Notes under the pieces: model-generated
Database searches by the model: none
What the model was told of the DNA's origin: nothing
Seen by the model: the letters and a program-made list of their open reading frames with translations, nothing else
Shown here: positions 21,885-32,740 of the stretch, piece after piece
Layout of the letters: each line of letters opens with the position of its first letter
Numbering within the stretch: the stretch's first letter is position 1
Made by a program: the position numbers and the translations under genes
Source: Apoderus coryli
Taxonomy: Eukaryota; Arthropoda; Insecta; Coleoptera; Attelabidae
DNA length: 64,000 nucleotides
Direction: 5' to 3'
Assembly (NCBI GenBank): GCA_911728435.2
Contig: OU452200.1
Span: 1,550,001 to 1,614,000 of the forward strand

Positions 21885-22659
21885 CTAAAATGAAACAAAA
21901 GAGTTACTGAGATACTCGTTTCACAACTTAATTACCAACTTGATATGGGGTACAATTAATAGACAAAGTTCTCCAAGAAGCCATGGATTTTAAGATGTTG
22001 GAAGTTCTCCAAAACAGGTTATGGTAAAGGAGTTCAGTTCTGTGTCCAGAATTATCTCTGGATACTACTGTAACTTTCTGGATCAGAGAGATGAAAAAAA
22101 TCCTGTCTGGAAAGCGTTTAATCCTCGTACAATAAGTTGCAAACTTTTTTTTCGTGATTGTTGAGAAACTAGAAACATTAGGCGTCATTATCTCCTGCTT
22201 TTTTAACAACAATAGAAACATTGTGTGCAATTTAGTTAGTTTATTGATTGCCGCTCATGTCAGGCAAACAAAATGTCAAGTACATTTTGTTTATGTTATA
22301 CAAAGGAATGAATAAATTACAGACGAAATCACGCACAGGTTGGAATATCGTTATCGCTGCTAGAGTCCATCCAGGTCTGGGTCAATTTGATTCAACAACA
22401 ATGAAATAATTCTAATAGGCAATCAATTTTGTTTATGAGTTATAGTTTAGGGGGTAAGGTTTTGATAATTGCAAGAGTGCAGGAACGTATTTGATATGTT
22501 TTCTTCTATAACTGATTTTTAAGGGTTAAGGTCAAAATTAAATGAAGAACCTTTACATTTGGACTTCTCTACATCCAACTGCAAACCAACCACGTTACCT
22601 TTCTTGCTCACTCGTTTTGTAGACATATTTTGTTAATAAGTAGGTAGGATTATGATTAC

Positions 22660-22751
22660 CTGTCATTTTGGCCTCCATTATCAATTCTTATACGATATGC
22701 ATCATCGTCTGAAGGCTCAACAGTCATATTTTTTGCAGCACTACATCCCAT
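22660..22751 (-). CDS. Stathmin-like MGC protein, exon 1 with start codon
   Basis: Start ATG at 22751-22749. The exon encodes MGCSAAKNMTVEPSDDD, AYRIRIDNGG and QNDR, and ends AG|GTAATC (GT at 22659-22658), two bases into an Arg codon that exon 2 completes. Gly2-Cys3 with Ser and Lys close by is a classic dual N-myristoylation and palmitoylation signal, so the protein is probably membrane-attached. Human STMND1 also combines an MGC start with a stathmin-like domain, which is why I suggest kinship; that is inference from architecture. The four-exon gene runs 22751 to 19503. No promoter element was recognised upstream. Confidence 0.8.
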
Positions 22752-23329
22752 CGTATGTCTTTGACTCTATTTTTTTATATTCCCTACAAACGATAGTGTT
22801 TAATTTAGAATAATTGTGCTAAAATAAAATATTATAAGCAAAATGTTTTCCTTTTCTTTTTTTATAAAAGCAGCACACTTTTTGTGACTCATGATGTGGT
22901 ATAGACCCCCCAAAGATGGTCCAAATTATCCAGCCTGGAGATCTGAGTTAAGATCACGGCCATTACTAAAATTATTTTGGAAAATCGGTTAGTTTTTCAC
23001 AGAGAACAGAAATTTATTTAATTGGAACTGTGCTTTACGTTAATTTGTGTTACTACAAAAAAATGTTGCTTGTTCCCTGAAAAAAAAAACTGGGGACTGT
23101 CTGAAGAAGATTTCTTTTCCGTTCTTTTTGGATTATCTTAATTTTATTTAAACATTAATATCTGTTCAATAAAATAGGTCTAAAAGTTATGAATGTGATC
23201 TTGAGTTTCAAAACTCTTAGTTGTTTATAATATGGAGCCCTAATTTAGCTCTTTCTATTTCAACAGATTTTTGAAATGTTCTTACACATCTTATCACATT
23301 AAATATACGATGTTCTACCAGAAAGATTT
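22752..23329. other. Upstream of the stathmin-like gene
   Basis: AT-rich. It would hold the promoter and 5' UTR of the minus-strand gene, but no element could be recognised. Confidence 0.4.
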
Positions 23330-24205
23330 GGTAGGTAAAGTTTTTACGAGGAGCAACTTTCGACTGAATTAACAAGACAACAGCGTAACGATCAACGTAT
23401 TGATATGATATTGATCCTTGGAGAATGTCAACGAAATTCTTTATTGACTTCTCGAGTTTATGCTCAAAGGTTTCCCATACGAAATCATCAAGACCAGCTG
23501 CTTTTGAGAGACTATTAAATCAGTTTAAGGAAACTGGAAGTGTTAGCTATAAGAAATACGTTACAACAAAACCTGTCACCGAAAATGAAGAAACCATTTT
23601 TGTTATAGTTGGTCCAGTTATCGGAAATCCTAATATTAGTCAAAATCAGATATCCGAAAACACCAATATTAGTCAGGCAAGTATTTCACAAGTGCTTAAA
23701 AAATTCAGCTTTGTCAAGAGCTTTATAGAAATGATTTTGACAATAGAATTGAATTTTGCATGTTGGTGTTAGATAAAGTGGCAGCAAATGAAACATTTCT
23801 TGACAATGTGTTATTTAGTGACGAATGTACATTTCACAACAATGGTCTCGTGAACAGACACAACTACCATTATTATTGTCGTCTCGAATCCCCATGAATA
23901 CAGAATCATCAGCGATCAAAATAGGTGGTTCATTGGGCCCATATTTAATCCTAACCCTATTTTTTTTGAATGGTATGGTATTTCTCGATTTTTTTCTACA
24001 CCAACTTCCTGTATTATTAGAAGAAACTCCTTTAAACAGGAGAACAACCATGTGGTTTCAATTAGATGGAGCTCTGCCTCATTATCATCATTAGGTTCGG
24101 CAATTTTGGATACCAATTTTCACAACAGGTGGATTAGAAGTAATGAATTTATAAATTGGCCTCCCAGATCTCCGGATTGACGTCCTCTGGATTTCTTTTT
24201 ATGGG
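23330..24205 (+). mobile_element. Degenerate Tc1/mariner element of the DUF4817 kind
   Basis: Plus-strand transposase remnant readable across several frames. Near 23400 is IDMILILGECQRNSLLTSRV, a DUF4817-type start. KETGSVSYKKYVTTKPVTEN and NISQNQISENTNISQASIS (paired helix-turn-helix) follow. Then come LFSDECTFHNNGLVNRHNYH with the first catalytic Asp, TMWFQLDGALPHYHH with the second, and NWPPRSP near 24165 before the third. Frameshifts interrupt each junction. The 3' end meets an inverted fragment of a related element at 24206. Confidence 0.78.
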
Positions 24206-24512
24206 TAGGTATACGTGATATGTCTACAAGAACTTCCACACCATACATTCACCGTCCAAGGACGCTGTTGTTCCACTTCTCTTAAACACCGCGGATTTTC
24301 GACACTCGAATAATGCTGGTTGTGGCGATTCACCTGTCCATGGTTTGTAAAACCAGATTCGTCCGAAAACAACACACTGAAGAAAAAGTTTCTGTTTACT
24401 CGAATTTGTTCTCGTGGCCACTGACGAAATCTGACTCGACTCTCAAAATTATCACCATGAAGTTCTTGATGCAAAGCAATGTGATACGGGTGAAATTTAT
24501 GTCTACCACAAA
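24199..24512 (-). mobile_element. Inverted fragment of a DUF4817-type transposase
   Basis: The minus strand encodes the middle of a related transposase: HKFHPYHIALHQELHGDNFE, then LFSDESGFTNHGQVNRHNQH (first catalytic Asp) and WTVNVWCGSS. It is in frame with the C-terminal RT region of the LINE upstream, giving one 160-residue open frame (24681-24199) that fuses two unrelated elements. Only this central part is present. Confidence 0.75.
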
Positions 24513-25220
24513 GACGAGGAATCGAAATCAAATAAGGACTATCTATCTTGCCATGAAGAAGGTTATATAAGAAAGCCAAGGACGACACAAGACAACGACG
24601 ATGCTCTAGACTCTGCATCGAAAAACGTGATAAAAGCAGACTATGATCATATCCCCGAACGGGGTAAACATCAAACACCATCCTGTCTCCAAATCAGATA
24701 CTTTAGGAATATCCTTTGGACCCTTTCCACTGCCTGTTTATGAACCGAGTAAAATGGACTCCAAATTATGGACCCATACTCCAGTTTCGATCGAACATAT
24801 GCACAATAAAGAGCCGTAAGTGTATTTATGTCCGTGAATCCGTTACAGTTCCGAACCAAAAATCCGTGCATGCGACCGGCCTCCTCAACTTTCCCACGAA
24901 CGTGATTAACAAACGTAAGCTGTGAATCGAACACATTACCAAGGTCCTTGATGGTCTCCAACGAAGATAGCGGAACACCATTGATCTCATAAGAAAATCC
25001 AGTACTGGTCGTTTTTCTCGAATATGAAACAGACTTACACTTTGCTATGTTCAATGCAAGCTTATTTCTCTCACACCAGTCACTCAACCTGGCAATATCA
25101 TTTTGCAATGTATAACAATCTGCCAAACAATTTAATTTAAGGTCGTCAGCAAATAAGAGACTGCTTGTCCCAACAACCGAAACCAGATCATCATCATCAG
25201 GTTTTGTTGATATTACCTGT
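24513..25220 (-). mobile_element. LINE RT thumb/C-terminal fragment
   Basis: Minus-strand LINE of the FADDLKL family. The main frame (25126-24671) has DIARLSDWCERNKLALNIAK, KCKSVSYSRK, IKDLGNVFDSQLTFVNHV, LYCAYVRSKLEYGSIIWSPF and RVQRIFLKYLIW. A frameshift at about 24680 continues it as PVRGYDHSLLLSRF. Beyond 25126 the frame still reads LLFADDLKL. The 3' end is lost where the transposase fragment begins. Confidence 0.8.
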
Positions 25221-25929
25221 GGTTTTGCAGATAAAAATGCATTTTATTACTGTATTGCGAAGAAGTTTACGAGAACGTATTTTACTAAATTTCTGACTTG
25301 TCACACAGGCCCCAAAATAACAGTTTCAATATTAACGAGAGATTATTTCTTTGCATATTTCTATATTTATTTTCTGAAAATTTGGGAATTTAACTGGGCT
25401 AAGCTGAGGAGAAGGGGAGGCCAAAACAGACGATACCCTTCAGAAATACAGATATGTAACTGACAAAACAAATTAATTATTTTGTACAAAGCTTTCATCA
25501 AAAGAACAAATTTTCATGGGCTAATGGAGTTTGAACTTTATGGTATATTACCACGCGTTCACCCGAAGTTGGTTTAAAATCGATATAGATATGTTTTTAT
25601 TGTTCAAACTATACATTTCCCATTTATCATGATAAGGCATAATGACCAATATGGCACGTACGCTATTTATGGATTTTTTATTCTTTTTAATTTAAAAAAT
25701 AAAGAATCGATTACAAAACCCTAGATTACCTATATAGTAAAAGTCAGTGCACAAACCCATCAATTAACAGCAAATCCACAAATAAATTGTTGTAAACTGT
25801 TTTTCTGGTAAAACTTTAGTTTGGTTTAGGAATTATATTTATTTATTTCAAATTATGTAAAATTACATAAAATGACGTTAGTTACAAACAAAAAAACCAT
25901 TAAATCTAAAACCCGAACTAAGCACATAA
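25221..25929. other. No feature seen
   Basis: AT-rich spacer without recognisable genes or repeats. Confidence 0.5.
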
Positions 25930-27280
25930 ATATCCATTTTGTCTAGCTTCTCGGAGGTCTTTGAGATAGCCATACATGACAAATTATTTAGTCAAATAAA
26001 AAATTTAATAGTAGTTCAACAACATGGCCTCAATCAGAAGCGCTCAACTGTCACTAACTTATCCGAGTTCCTGCAGTATGTTTATCCCACCATAACAGAG
26101 GTGAACAGGTTGATGCTATCTACACAGACTTCTCGAAGGCTTTTGACAGGTTGGACCATGGTATTATATTGCGTAAAATGAAGGCACTAGGATTCAGTGT
26201 TGCCCTTGTTGGATTCTTCGAGTCTTATCTTACGGGATTATAGCTATAGCAACTTGGCTCCACTTATATTTTCGATATACGTCAACGATATCACTGCGAA
26301 TGTATTTAGTTCCTGCCTCCTGTTTGCTGATGATCTAAAGCTCTTCAGAATAATACGTAATCTCTTGGATTGTGAGCTGCTTCAGACGGACTTGGTGGCG
26401 TTGGTGTGCAGATAACAGGCTTCCACTTGCAAAAATGCAAATGTATGTCGTTCACCAGGAGTGCTGATGTCCTCCGGGTTGAGTACAGCATTGGCAACGA
26501 CATTCTTCAGAGATGCAAGGAAGTTAGGGATCTGGGTGTCCTTCTTGACAATGAATTGTCATTCAATCCTCACCTTCACAGTATTTGCCAAGAGGCGACT
26601 AGAGCACTTGGGTTTATTATAAGGTCAACAAGGGAATTTTAGAATATAGACCCTCTTATAGCCCTTTACCAGTCGCTGGTGCGGTTAAAGTTGGAATACG
26701 CGTCTGTCGTGTGGTCACCGATTTACCAGGTATATATCAATAAACTTGAGCAGGTTCAGCGTATGTTTTTAAAGTACATTTCGTACAAGATTGATGGACG
26801 ATATCCAGACAGGGGGGTTGATCATACCGAATTCTTAAACCGTTTTGATTTTCAATCGTTGCAGTGTCGAAGAGTGTCTGCATCTCAAATATTTCTTTTT
26901 AAATTAATCAACTTCATGCTGGATTGCCCTCACTTCTTACAGGAAGTGAACCTCAACGTACCACTGGCATATACAAGGAACATGCACTTATTTAGAGTTC
27001 CCCAAGCTCATAAGAATTATGAGACAAGGGCTCCCGTAATCAATGCATGCAATCTATGTAATAAGCATAAAATATTTGTTGATACCAACTTTTTTAGTAA
27101 TAATTTAGTGGCATTTAAACATAGTTTGCAGGCTCATTTAGTTAATTTAAGAATTTGATATTAAGTTTTTGTTATAGTTTTAGTGTAGATTAAGTTCAAT
27201 TGTTTATATTATGGAATCAAAGAATTGTCTTGTAATTGGGTGTAACCTGTTAGACAATAAATAAATAAATAAATAATCTC
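25930..27280 (+). mobile_element. LINE with RT remnants and conserved 3' end
   Basis: Plus-strand copy of the FADDLKL LINE family, broken by frameshifts: FSEVFEIAIHDKLF, QQHGLNQKRSTVTNLS, a YTDFSKAFDRLDHG-like first Asp motif in a second frame, LAPLIFSIYVNDI, LLFADDLKLFRIIR and VRDLGVLLDNELSF. The last frame (26679-27158) has LKLEYASVVWSPIY and VQRMFLKYISYK. The copy ends with CCTGTTAGACAATAAA at 27246-27261 followed by (AAAT)n. The same 3' terminus marks the copies at 29.6 and 54.6 kb. The endonuclease is missing. Confidence 0.88.
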
Positions 27281-28869
27281 CAATTGAGTATCAACTAAAA
27301 ATGTTCGCACATCTCGTTATGTTTTTTACCATTGATTAAATTAAATCTAGTTGGGTTGTATTATAGTTTTTTTTTCTAATTTTTGACATCAATATTACAC
27401 CCGTTGCATACTCTCAATATTTTCCAAAAGTTAATCAGCACCCAAAAATATCCTGTAGTATTTTTGTGCCAAATTTGGTTAAAATTCGTTAAGTGGTTTT
27501 TGAGTTATCGGGGTTACACATTTTTGACCCTTCTTGTCGTGCATTTTTAACATCAAATCAACTAAGTTGAGTTGTTAAATCTAAAAATATTTCTAACTCA
27601 ACTTACGCCTAAAGAAAAAACAAAAATAAATAAATAACTTAATGGTACTAGAATGTTTAAAACGAAAAAAAAATTAACCGGCACTATTCTGGAACACACT
27701 GTACTGTGGCAAAACTATTCAGATTTTCAAAATTCTTTCAACGTCTGATTTTGTACATTCTAATAGGTGCCATTTATACAGGGTGTTACATTATCAAACT
27801 TACGATTTTTTTAAATGGAACACCCTAGATATTATTTTTGCTTTCGCTTCAGACATCTTATTAAATGATTTTGATATAAGGTTTGTTTGCTCTAAAATGC
27901 ATAGTTAACTAGATATTAATTTTAAAAGTCAAAAAACATGCCCCATTATAAGTTATTTTTTATTGTTACGCCAATGCGTTTTGCAAATAGTAGGTATTTC
28001 ATAAGATGTACAACATCCTGTAGTAAAATAATCCATTACACATTGGTTCGAAAAGTTACCCATTATACAGGGCGATGACATTTTGCAAACCCATAAAAAT
28101 CTTGATTTTTTCAAATAGCACACCCTGTATATTATCTCACTATTAAAAAGCCAACATTCTAACGGTTCAAAAAATACCATAAAAGTTATTGGTTTAATAA
28201 CAATTTTTTTTTAGAAAAATTGGTATAAACACAAGTTTTCTTGCTATGCTACTTTTATGTATTGTCGCAAACAACGTTTCTGTTTAGTACAAAATAATTT
28301 GTTTATGGGAAATTATGCCACATTTACATAGTTTCACAGTTTAGGAGAGTATATTTTTATTCCCACACTGTAGATACTTTTTAATTTTTAAAAATAATTG
28401 CTTGAAGTATGTTAATTACGTAGGCACTTACCAATTTAAATTTTAACAAGTTTTTTTTATTATCAACTCAATTGACTTCTAACTTTAAAAGTTAATGGCT
28501 AACTAAAAGCGCGGTAGAATAGCTAATAACACACACTTCAAAGAATTTTCACACCAAATTCATGCGCTTTCTGAAAGCTTTTTCAGTACGATACAAACAA
28601 AACGAAAACTTGTTAGGGATATGGTGTTTATTTTTCTGAAACAAAGGGTTTTCGGTGAATGCACTTTTACATAGTCATCGTTTTGAACTACAATAAATTA
28701 TTTTTAGCGTTGTTTTAAATTAAAGTTTCTTTCGGTGTAACAGCATATCGAACAACTTACAACAATGCAGTAGCATATGATTTTGATTAACATCTTTAGA
28801 GAAGTTTGATCAAAATAAAAGTTATTTTATTTATTCATCAATATTTTTTTAAAGAATGATTATTTTCAG
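27281..28869. other. AT-rich stretch with MITE-type terminal motifs
   Basis: No gene seen. ACAGGGTGTTACATT at 27778 faces ACACCCTAG at 27821, and ACAGGGCGATGACATTTTG at 28069 faces ACACCCTGTA at 28121. Each pair is 40-60 bases apart with an AT-rich centre, as in small Tc1/mariner-derived MITEs. Confidence 0.5.
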
Positions 28870-29075
28870 AAATATACAGGAGTTTCCACACTTTAACTCA
28901 CTCTGTATAATAGAGTTGTTCGACTGCTTGTGCTTTACCAGTGATGCGGACTTTATCTCCTCAGTCGTGGCAATACGCTGTCCTTTCATGGGTCTTTTCA
29001 GTTTTGGAAATAGGAAAATTCTACGCCGTTCTAATCGGAGAGCATGTATGACTTATACAAATTTTGTTTGCTCAA
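28870..29075 (-). mobile_element. Mariner transposase fragment around third catalytic motif
   Basis: The minus strand reads FLFPKLKRPMKGQRIATTEE and IKSAS, the block that follows the PDLAPCDF motif in mariner transposases. Neither the rest of the catalytic domain nor terminal repeats are visible. Confidence 0.65.
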
Positions 29076-29282
29076 GGTTTACTTGCCAAATGTTACAGTC
29101 CACATTTTTAGTGCGTTGGACACTATAATAAGTTTCTTTATCTCATCAGAACTGGAGTGCATATTTTGAGCTTAAACTATTATAATAATAATAATTTTTT
29201 TCAGTTTACTTTTTTCTTGGGGTGTTCGATTCTTATAAAAATTCATATTTATTTTCGTCACTATCACACACAAAAATCATAA

Positions 29283-29325
29283 CAAACGACGTTTCGTTAC
29301 TAATTAGTAACTTCCTCAGGTTGAA
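29283..29325 (-). ncRNA. Hammerhead-like hairpin
   Basis: Minus strand: CTGAGGA, one extra A, a perfect stem GTTAC..GTAAC within GTTACTAATTAGTAAC, then GAA, ACGT (self-complementary stem III), C17 and GTTTG pairing with CAAC upstream. The layout and GUC triplet are those of a type-I hammerhead with an ultra-short stem III. The extra base after CTGAGGA departs from the consensus, so activity is uncertain. Confidence 0.5.
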
Positions 29326-29584
29326 ACAACATTTTTTTTTCCCTTTTTTTTCTGAAATTACATACAACATTATTTTCTATAAAACTATTTTTACATATAA
29401 TACATAATATATCTATCTATTATTATTATTCCCTTTCTTATGATTATTATTACCTAACACAAATTCCAATACGTCAATATATCAATAAAAGAACAAACAA
29501 TTTTCATTATATTTACAAACACATTTAAAACATTCAAATATAATAAAATACATATTTATTTAAAAAGATGGAAATATTGCCTGA

Positions 29585-30840
29585 TAATAATAATAATAAT
29601 ATTATTTATTGTCTAACAGGTTACAGACAATATAACTAAATAAATAAGCTACTATAATAATAAACTAATTTATAATCCTACAAAACAAAATACGCACACA
29701 CATCAGATGGCCAGATTTTGCAGGAACCGAGACAATTGAGCGCAGAAAGATCTTACAGGCTCATTGAAATAGTTAATTTCTTGACTAAATCCTTCTATGT
29801 TACATGTTTGGCATGCTCGAAGTAGTGGTGCTTTGGATTCATAATTAGTACGAAAAACAGGAACGTGAAATAGTCTGCTACTCCTCGCAGAGGGGCGCGG
29901 TATGTTAAAATTTAACGATCGGAGTAGATTTGAACAGTCCACCAAGCTATTTATAATATTAAACAGAAAGAGTTGTCCGGCATACACTCTGCGAGCAGCC
30001 AGCGAAACCATTTGAAAGCGATTGAGCAGTGCTCTATGGTCGAATCCTCTACATGGGAATCTATCGTCAATTTTAAGCGCTAAATATTTAAGGAATTTGC
30101 GCTGTATGTATTCAATGTGTCCTGCATGAGATTGGTAAATGGGAGACCATATTACTCAAGCTTAGATCTTACCAGAGCACAATACAAATTGGTTACACAT
30201 TCAATATCACTAAAATCTTTGGTAACACGAAAGAAGAAGCCAAGCATGCGTAGTGCATCTCGGGTAATACTTTGAATATGATAATTAAATGACAATTCCG
30301 TGTCGACGTAAACTCCAAGATCCCTGACAACATCACAAGACTCAAACGCAGTGTCACTCAGCTGATAGCGATATTCAAAAACAGTTTGCGATTTCGAAAA
30401 TATGACAAACTTACATTTATTAATATTTAAAGGCAATTTATTATAGTTACACCAATCTTCAAGCTTAGATAAGTCCGCTGCAACAATACGCAATCCGAAG
30501 TGTCTCGAATAACACGATACAACTTCAGATCGTCTGCAAACATCAAATGGTTGCTTGTAAGTTCTTGGGATATGTCATTAATGAAAATTGAAAATATTAA
30601 TGGTGCCAAACAGCTGCCCTGAGGCGGAGCGCCTCAGGGCAGCTGGTGGGTGTGAAAGTTTCCGATTTATGACCATTGTATTCGACATAGTGTTGTCGAT
30701 CAGACACGTAGGAGGCAAAAAACGTTAAAAGATCCTCATGAACACCCAACCTCGACATTTTCCGTAGGACAAGCGAATGATCCAGCTTATCGAAAGCCTT
30801 CGAAAAATCTGTATAAATTGCTATAGTCACTTCACAGATT
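29585..30840 (-). mobile_element. LINE with RT remnants and conserved 3' end
   Basis: Minus-strand copy of the FADDLKL family. From the 5' side: IAIYTDFSKAFDKLDHSLVL (first Asp) and LTFFASYVSDRQHYVEYNG, then a foldback mutation at the PQGS motif, LIFSIFINDISQEL, LMFADDLKLYRVIR (catalytic FADD), WCNYNKLPLNINKCKF, VRDLGVYVDTELSFNYHI, LYCALVRSKLE, and the C-terminal INSLVDCSNLLRSLNF and ESKAPLLRACQTCN. The complement of CCTGTTAGACAATAAA at 29605-29620 marks the 3' end, followed by (TAA)n. Several frameshifts; dead copy. Confidence 0.88.
30611..30645. repeat. Perfect 16-bp foldback inside LINE RT
   Basis: CAGCTGCCCTGAGGCG (30611-30626) and its exact complement CGCCTCAGGGCAGCTG (30630-30645) are separated by GAG. 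One arm is the normal PQGSCL-coding sequence of the LINE. The other is an inverted duplicate of it that breaks the reading frame. Confidence 0.9.
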
Positions 30841-31916
30841 TATAAGTGCCGTACTTATTAACCTCTGATTACAAAATCCTTATCTTATTGTTTGGTTTGA
30901 ATTCAAAAAAGAACATGCAATTACTATTAGGTGCCAAGCAGTCTGCCATAATATACGAAATAAGTCCGAGGTAAGTATGTATATAAGACATAGAAAAGTT
31001 GTATGTAACAATAAAATAAGAGGGAAAAGACAGGCTTATGTATCGGCAATTTACCACAAAAGGCCATTCAAGTAGGTACTTATATTATTCTCTGATTCTA
31101 AAACCATATAAACAGACACACACAAACAATAATTATTATTATACGTTGAGCATAATTTTCAGATATACTTTAAAAGGTAATACTAATGCATAATATGTAT
31201 AGGGTATCTTTTGTGTTTTTTTATTGGAACTTAAATAATTACTGGACGTTTTCATTTCCCTCCCGTTTGTATAAACAAAACCCACTCACTTGTAGAACGG
31301 CTATTTATGTTTATACTTTTAAGAAGAAAATTCGGGAAAATTTTTGAAATTTTACACATATTTTATGTTTATTGGTGTAATTCTTCAAATTTTTTATTTC
31401 ACTTCAATGTTTTTTTGACTATTTTTCAAAATTTAACCATTCATTGACGGTATTTTATATGGCATTATGGATCTGCATGTTTTAGAAGTATGGCAGCAGT
31501 ATTACGCTGCCAACAAAGTACAGGTGCTGTGTTGGCCCTATAAGAGTTAAAGTCAAGTATGGTCCTTTCAGTTCAAGTTTGAAGAATTCTACGAGTGAAG
31601 AAGTAGTGAAGGAAGCAGTTTCGGGTTATTTTTCGACGAAAGAATCAACATTTTTATAAGTGCATTTGAGAGGAGCTTTCAGCATTTGATCGAGTTCCTC
31701 GTGATAAAGGTGAATTTGTGAAGATTATTGTGTAGTTAAACTTAAAATATATTTGATATATAAGAAAATTGCAGGTTTTTAGAAATGCCACTGATGACGA
31801 TAGAAATTGATTTTTGACGTGTGTCATTACTTCTCGGTTCTTGATAATTTTTAAAAATGCACCCATCTTCATCGATCGAATGCAGAGCAGTTATAATGTT
31901 TATCAGGATAAAGTAG
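30841..31916. other. No gene recognised
   Basis: AT-rich region upstream of the recombinase remnant. No terminal repeat or start could be assigned. Confidence 0.45.
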
Positions 31917-32740
31917 ACATTCCTACTTCATGATTCCCTAAATAATACTCTACTCCAGGAAAAATACTTCAATGACTTCAAAATTGTATTCGACCCGTTT
32001 ACCAGTGTGATATTCAAAAATGCGCGAGATGCAAGAAATGCAAAACGTAAACGAAAATGCAGTTCATCAAATTTGAGTTCGAGTGATTTGACTAGAATCA
32101 TTGGATTATGGGATGAATGTACACCGGAAGGTTTACAAAAAAAAAATTACCATATTGTAGCTGTTGAGTTAGCTTGTCGAGGTGGTGAACCAGCTGATTG
32201 CTTTATAGATTATTTCACGATTGAGAAAAATAATGATGGAACGCCACTCAACAGAATTGAATACAATCCAATATTCAGTAAAACATGCCAAGGAGGATCG
32301 AAAAGTTGTACAAATAGTAAGTGGCTTGTTCCAAATATTTCAAACGAAAGTGCATGCCCTGTTCGGTTATTCCATAAATTATTGTCCAAAAGGGGGAAAA
32401 ATATTACTTCCAGTCGTCTATTCTTGAGACCAAATCGTTTCTGGAAATCCGAAAGTGACAGATGGTTTGACAATATACCGGTAGGCAAGAACACAATTAA
32501 TATGTGGACCAGCAAGCTATTGGTTTGGACACTAAGTGTAAAAAGATATCCAATCATTCGAACAGATCAACTGCAGTTAGCCGTTTGGCAAATAAAGGAA
32601 TTCCTGAACAGCAATTAATAAAAATAACAGGACATAGCAGCTCTAATTCAATTAAACCGTACTTGAATATTAACCAAGAACGCCATGGTGAAATAATCAA
32701 CAACATGCGAGGAATTTCTTCAACAGTGTATTACTACTGA
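31917..32740 (+). mobile_element. Crypton/DUF3504-type tyrosine recombinase, frameshifted
   Basis: Encodes a tyrosine-recombinase catalytic domain like that of Crypton transposons and the host proteins derived from them (ZMYM/QRICH1-type DUF3504). The first frame is open from 31917 to 32618. It has VAVELACRGGEPADCF with the first catalytic Arg, FSKTCQGGSKSC (the TNQGG-like block), RLFLRPNRFW and NIPVGKNTINMWTSK. The second frame (to 32740) has ISNHSNRSTAVSRLANKGI with the HxxR motif, LIKITGHSSSN (second His) and IKPYLNINQ with the nucleophilic Tyr. One frameshift near 32520 separates them; otherwise the domain is uninterrupted and all catalytic residues are kept. The N-terminal part and terminal sequences are not recognised. 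Confidence 0.8.

Noticed and set aside
31790..31825. CTGATGACGATAGAAA as another hammerhead core
   Set aside because: Only five bases lie between the blocks, too short for stem II, and the flanks do not pair.
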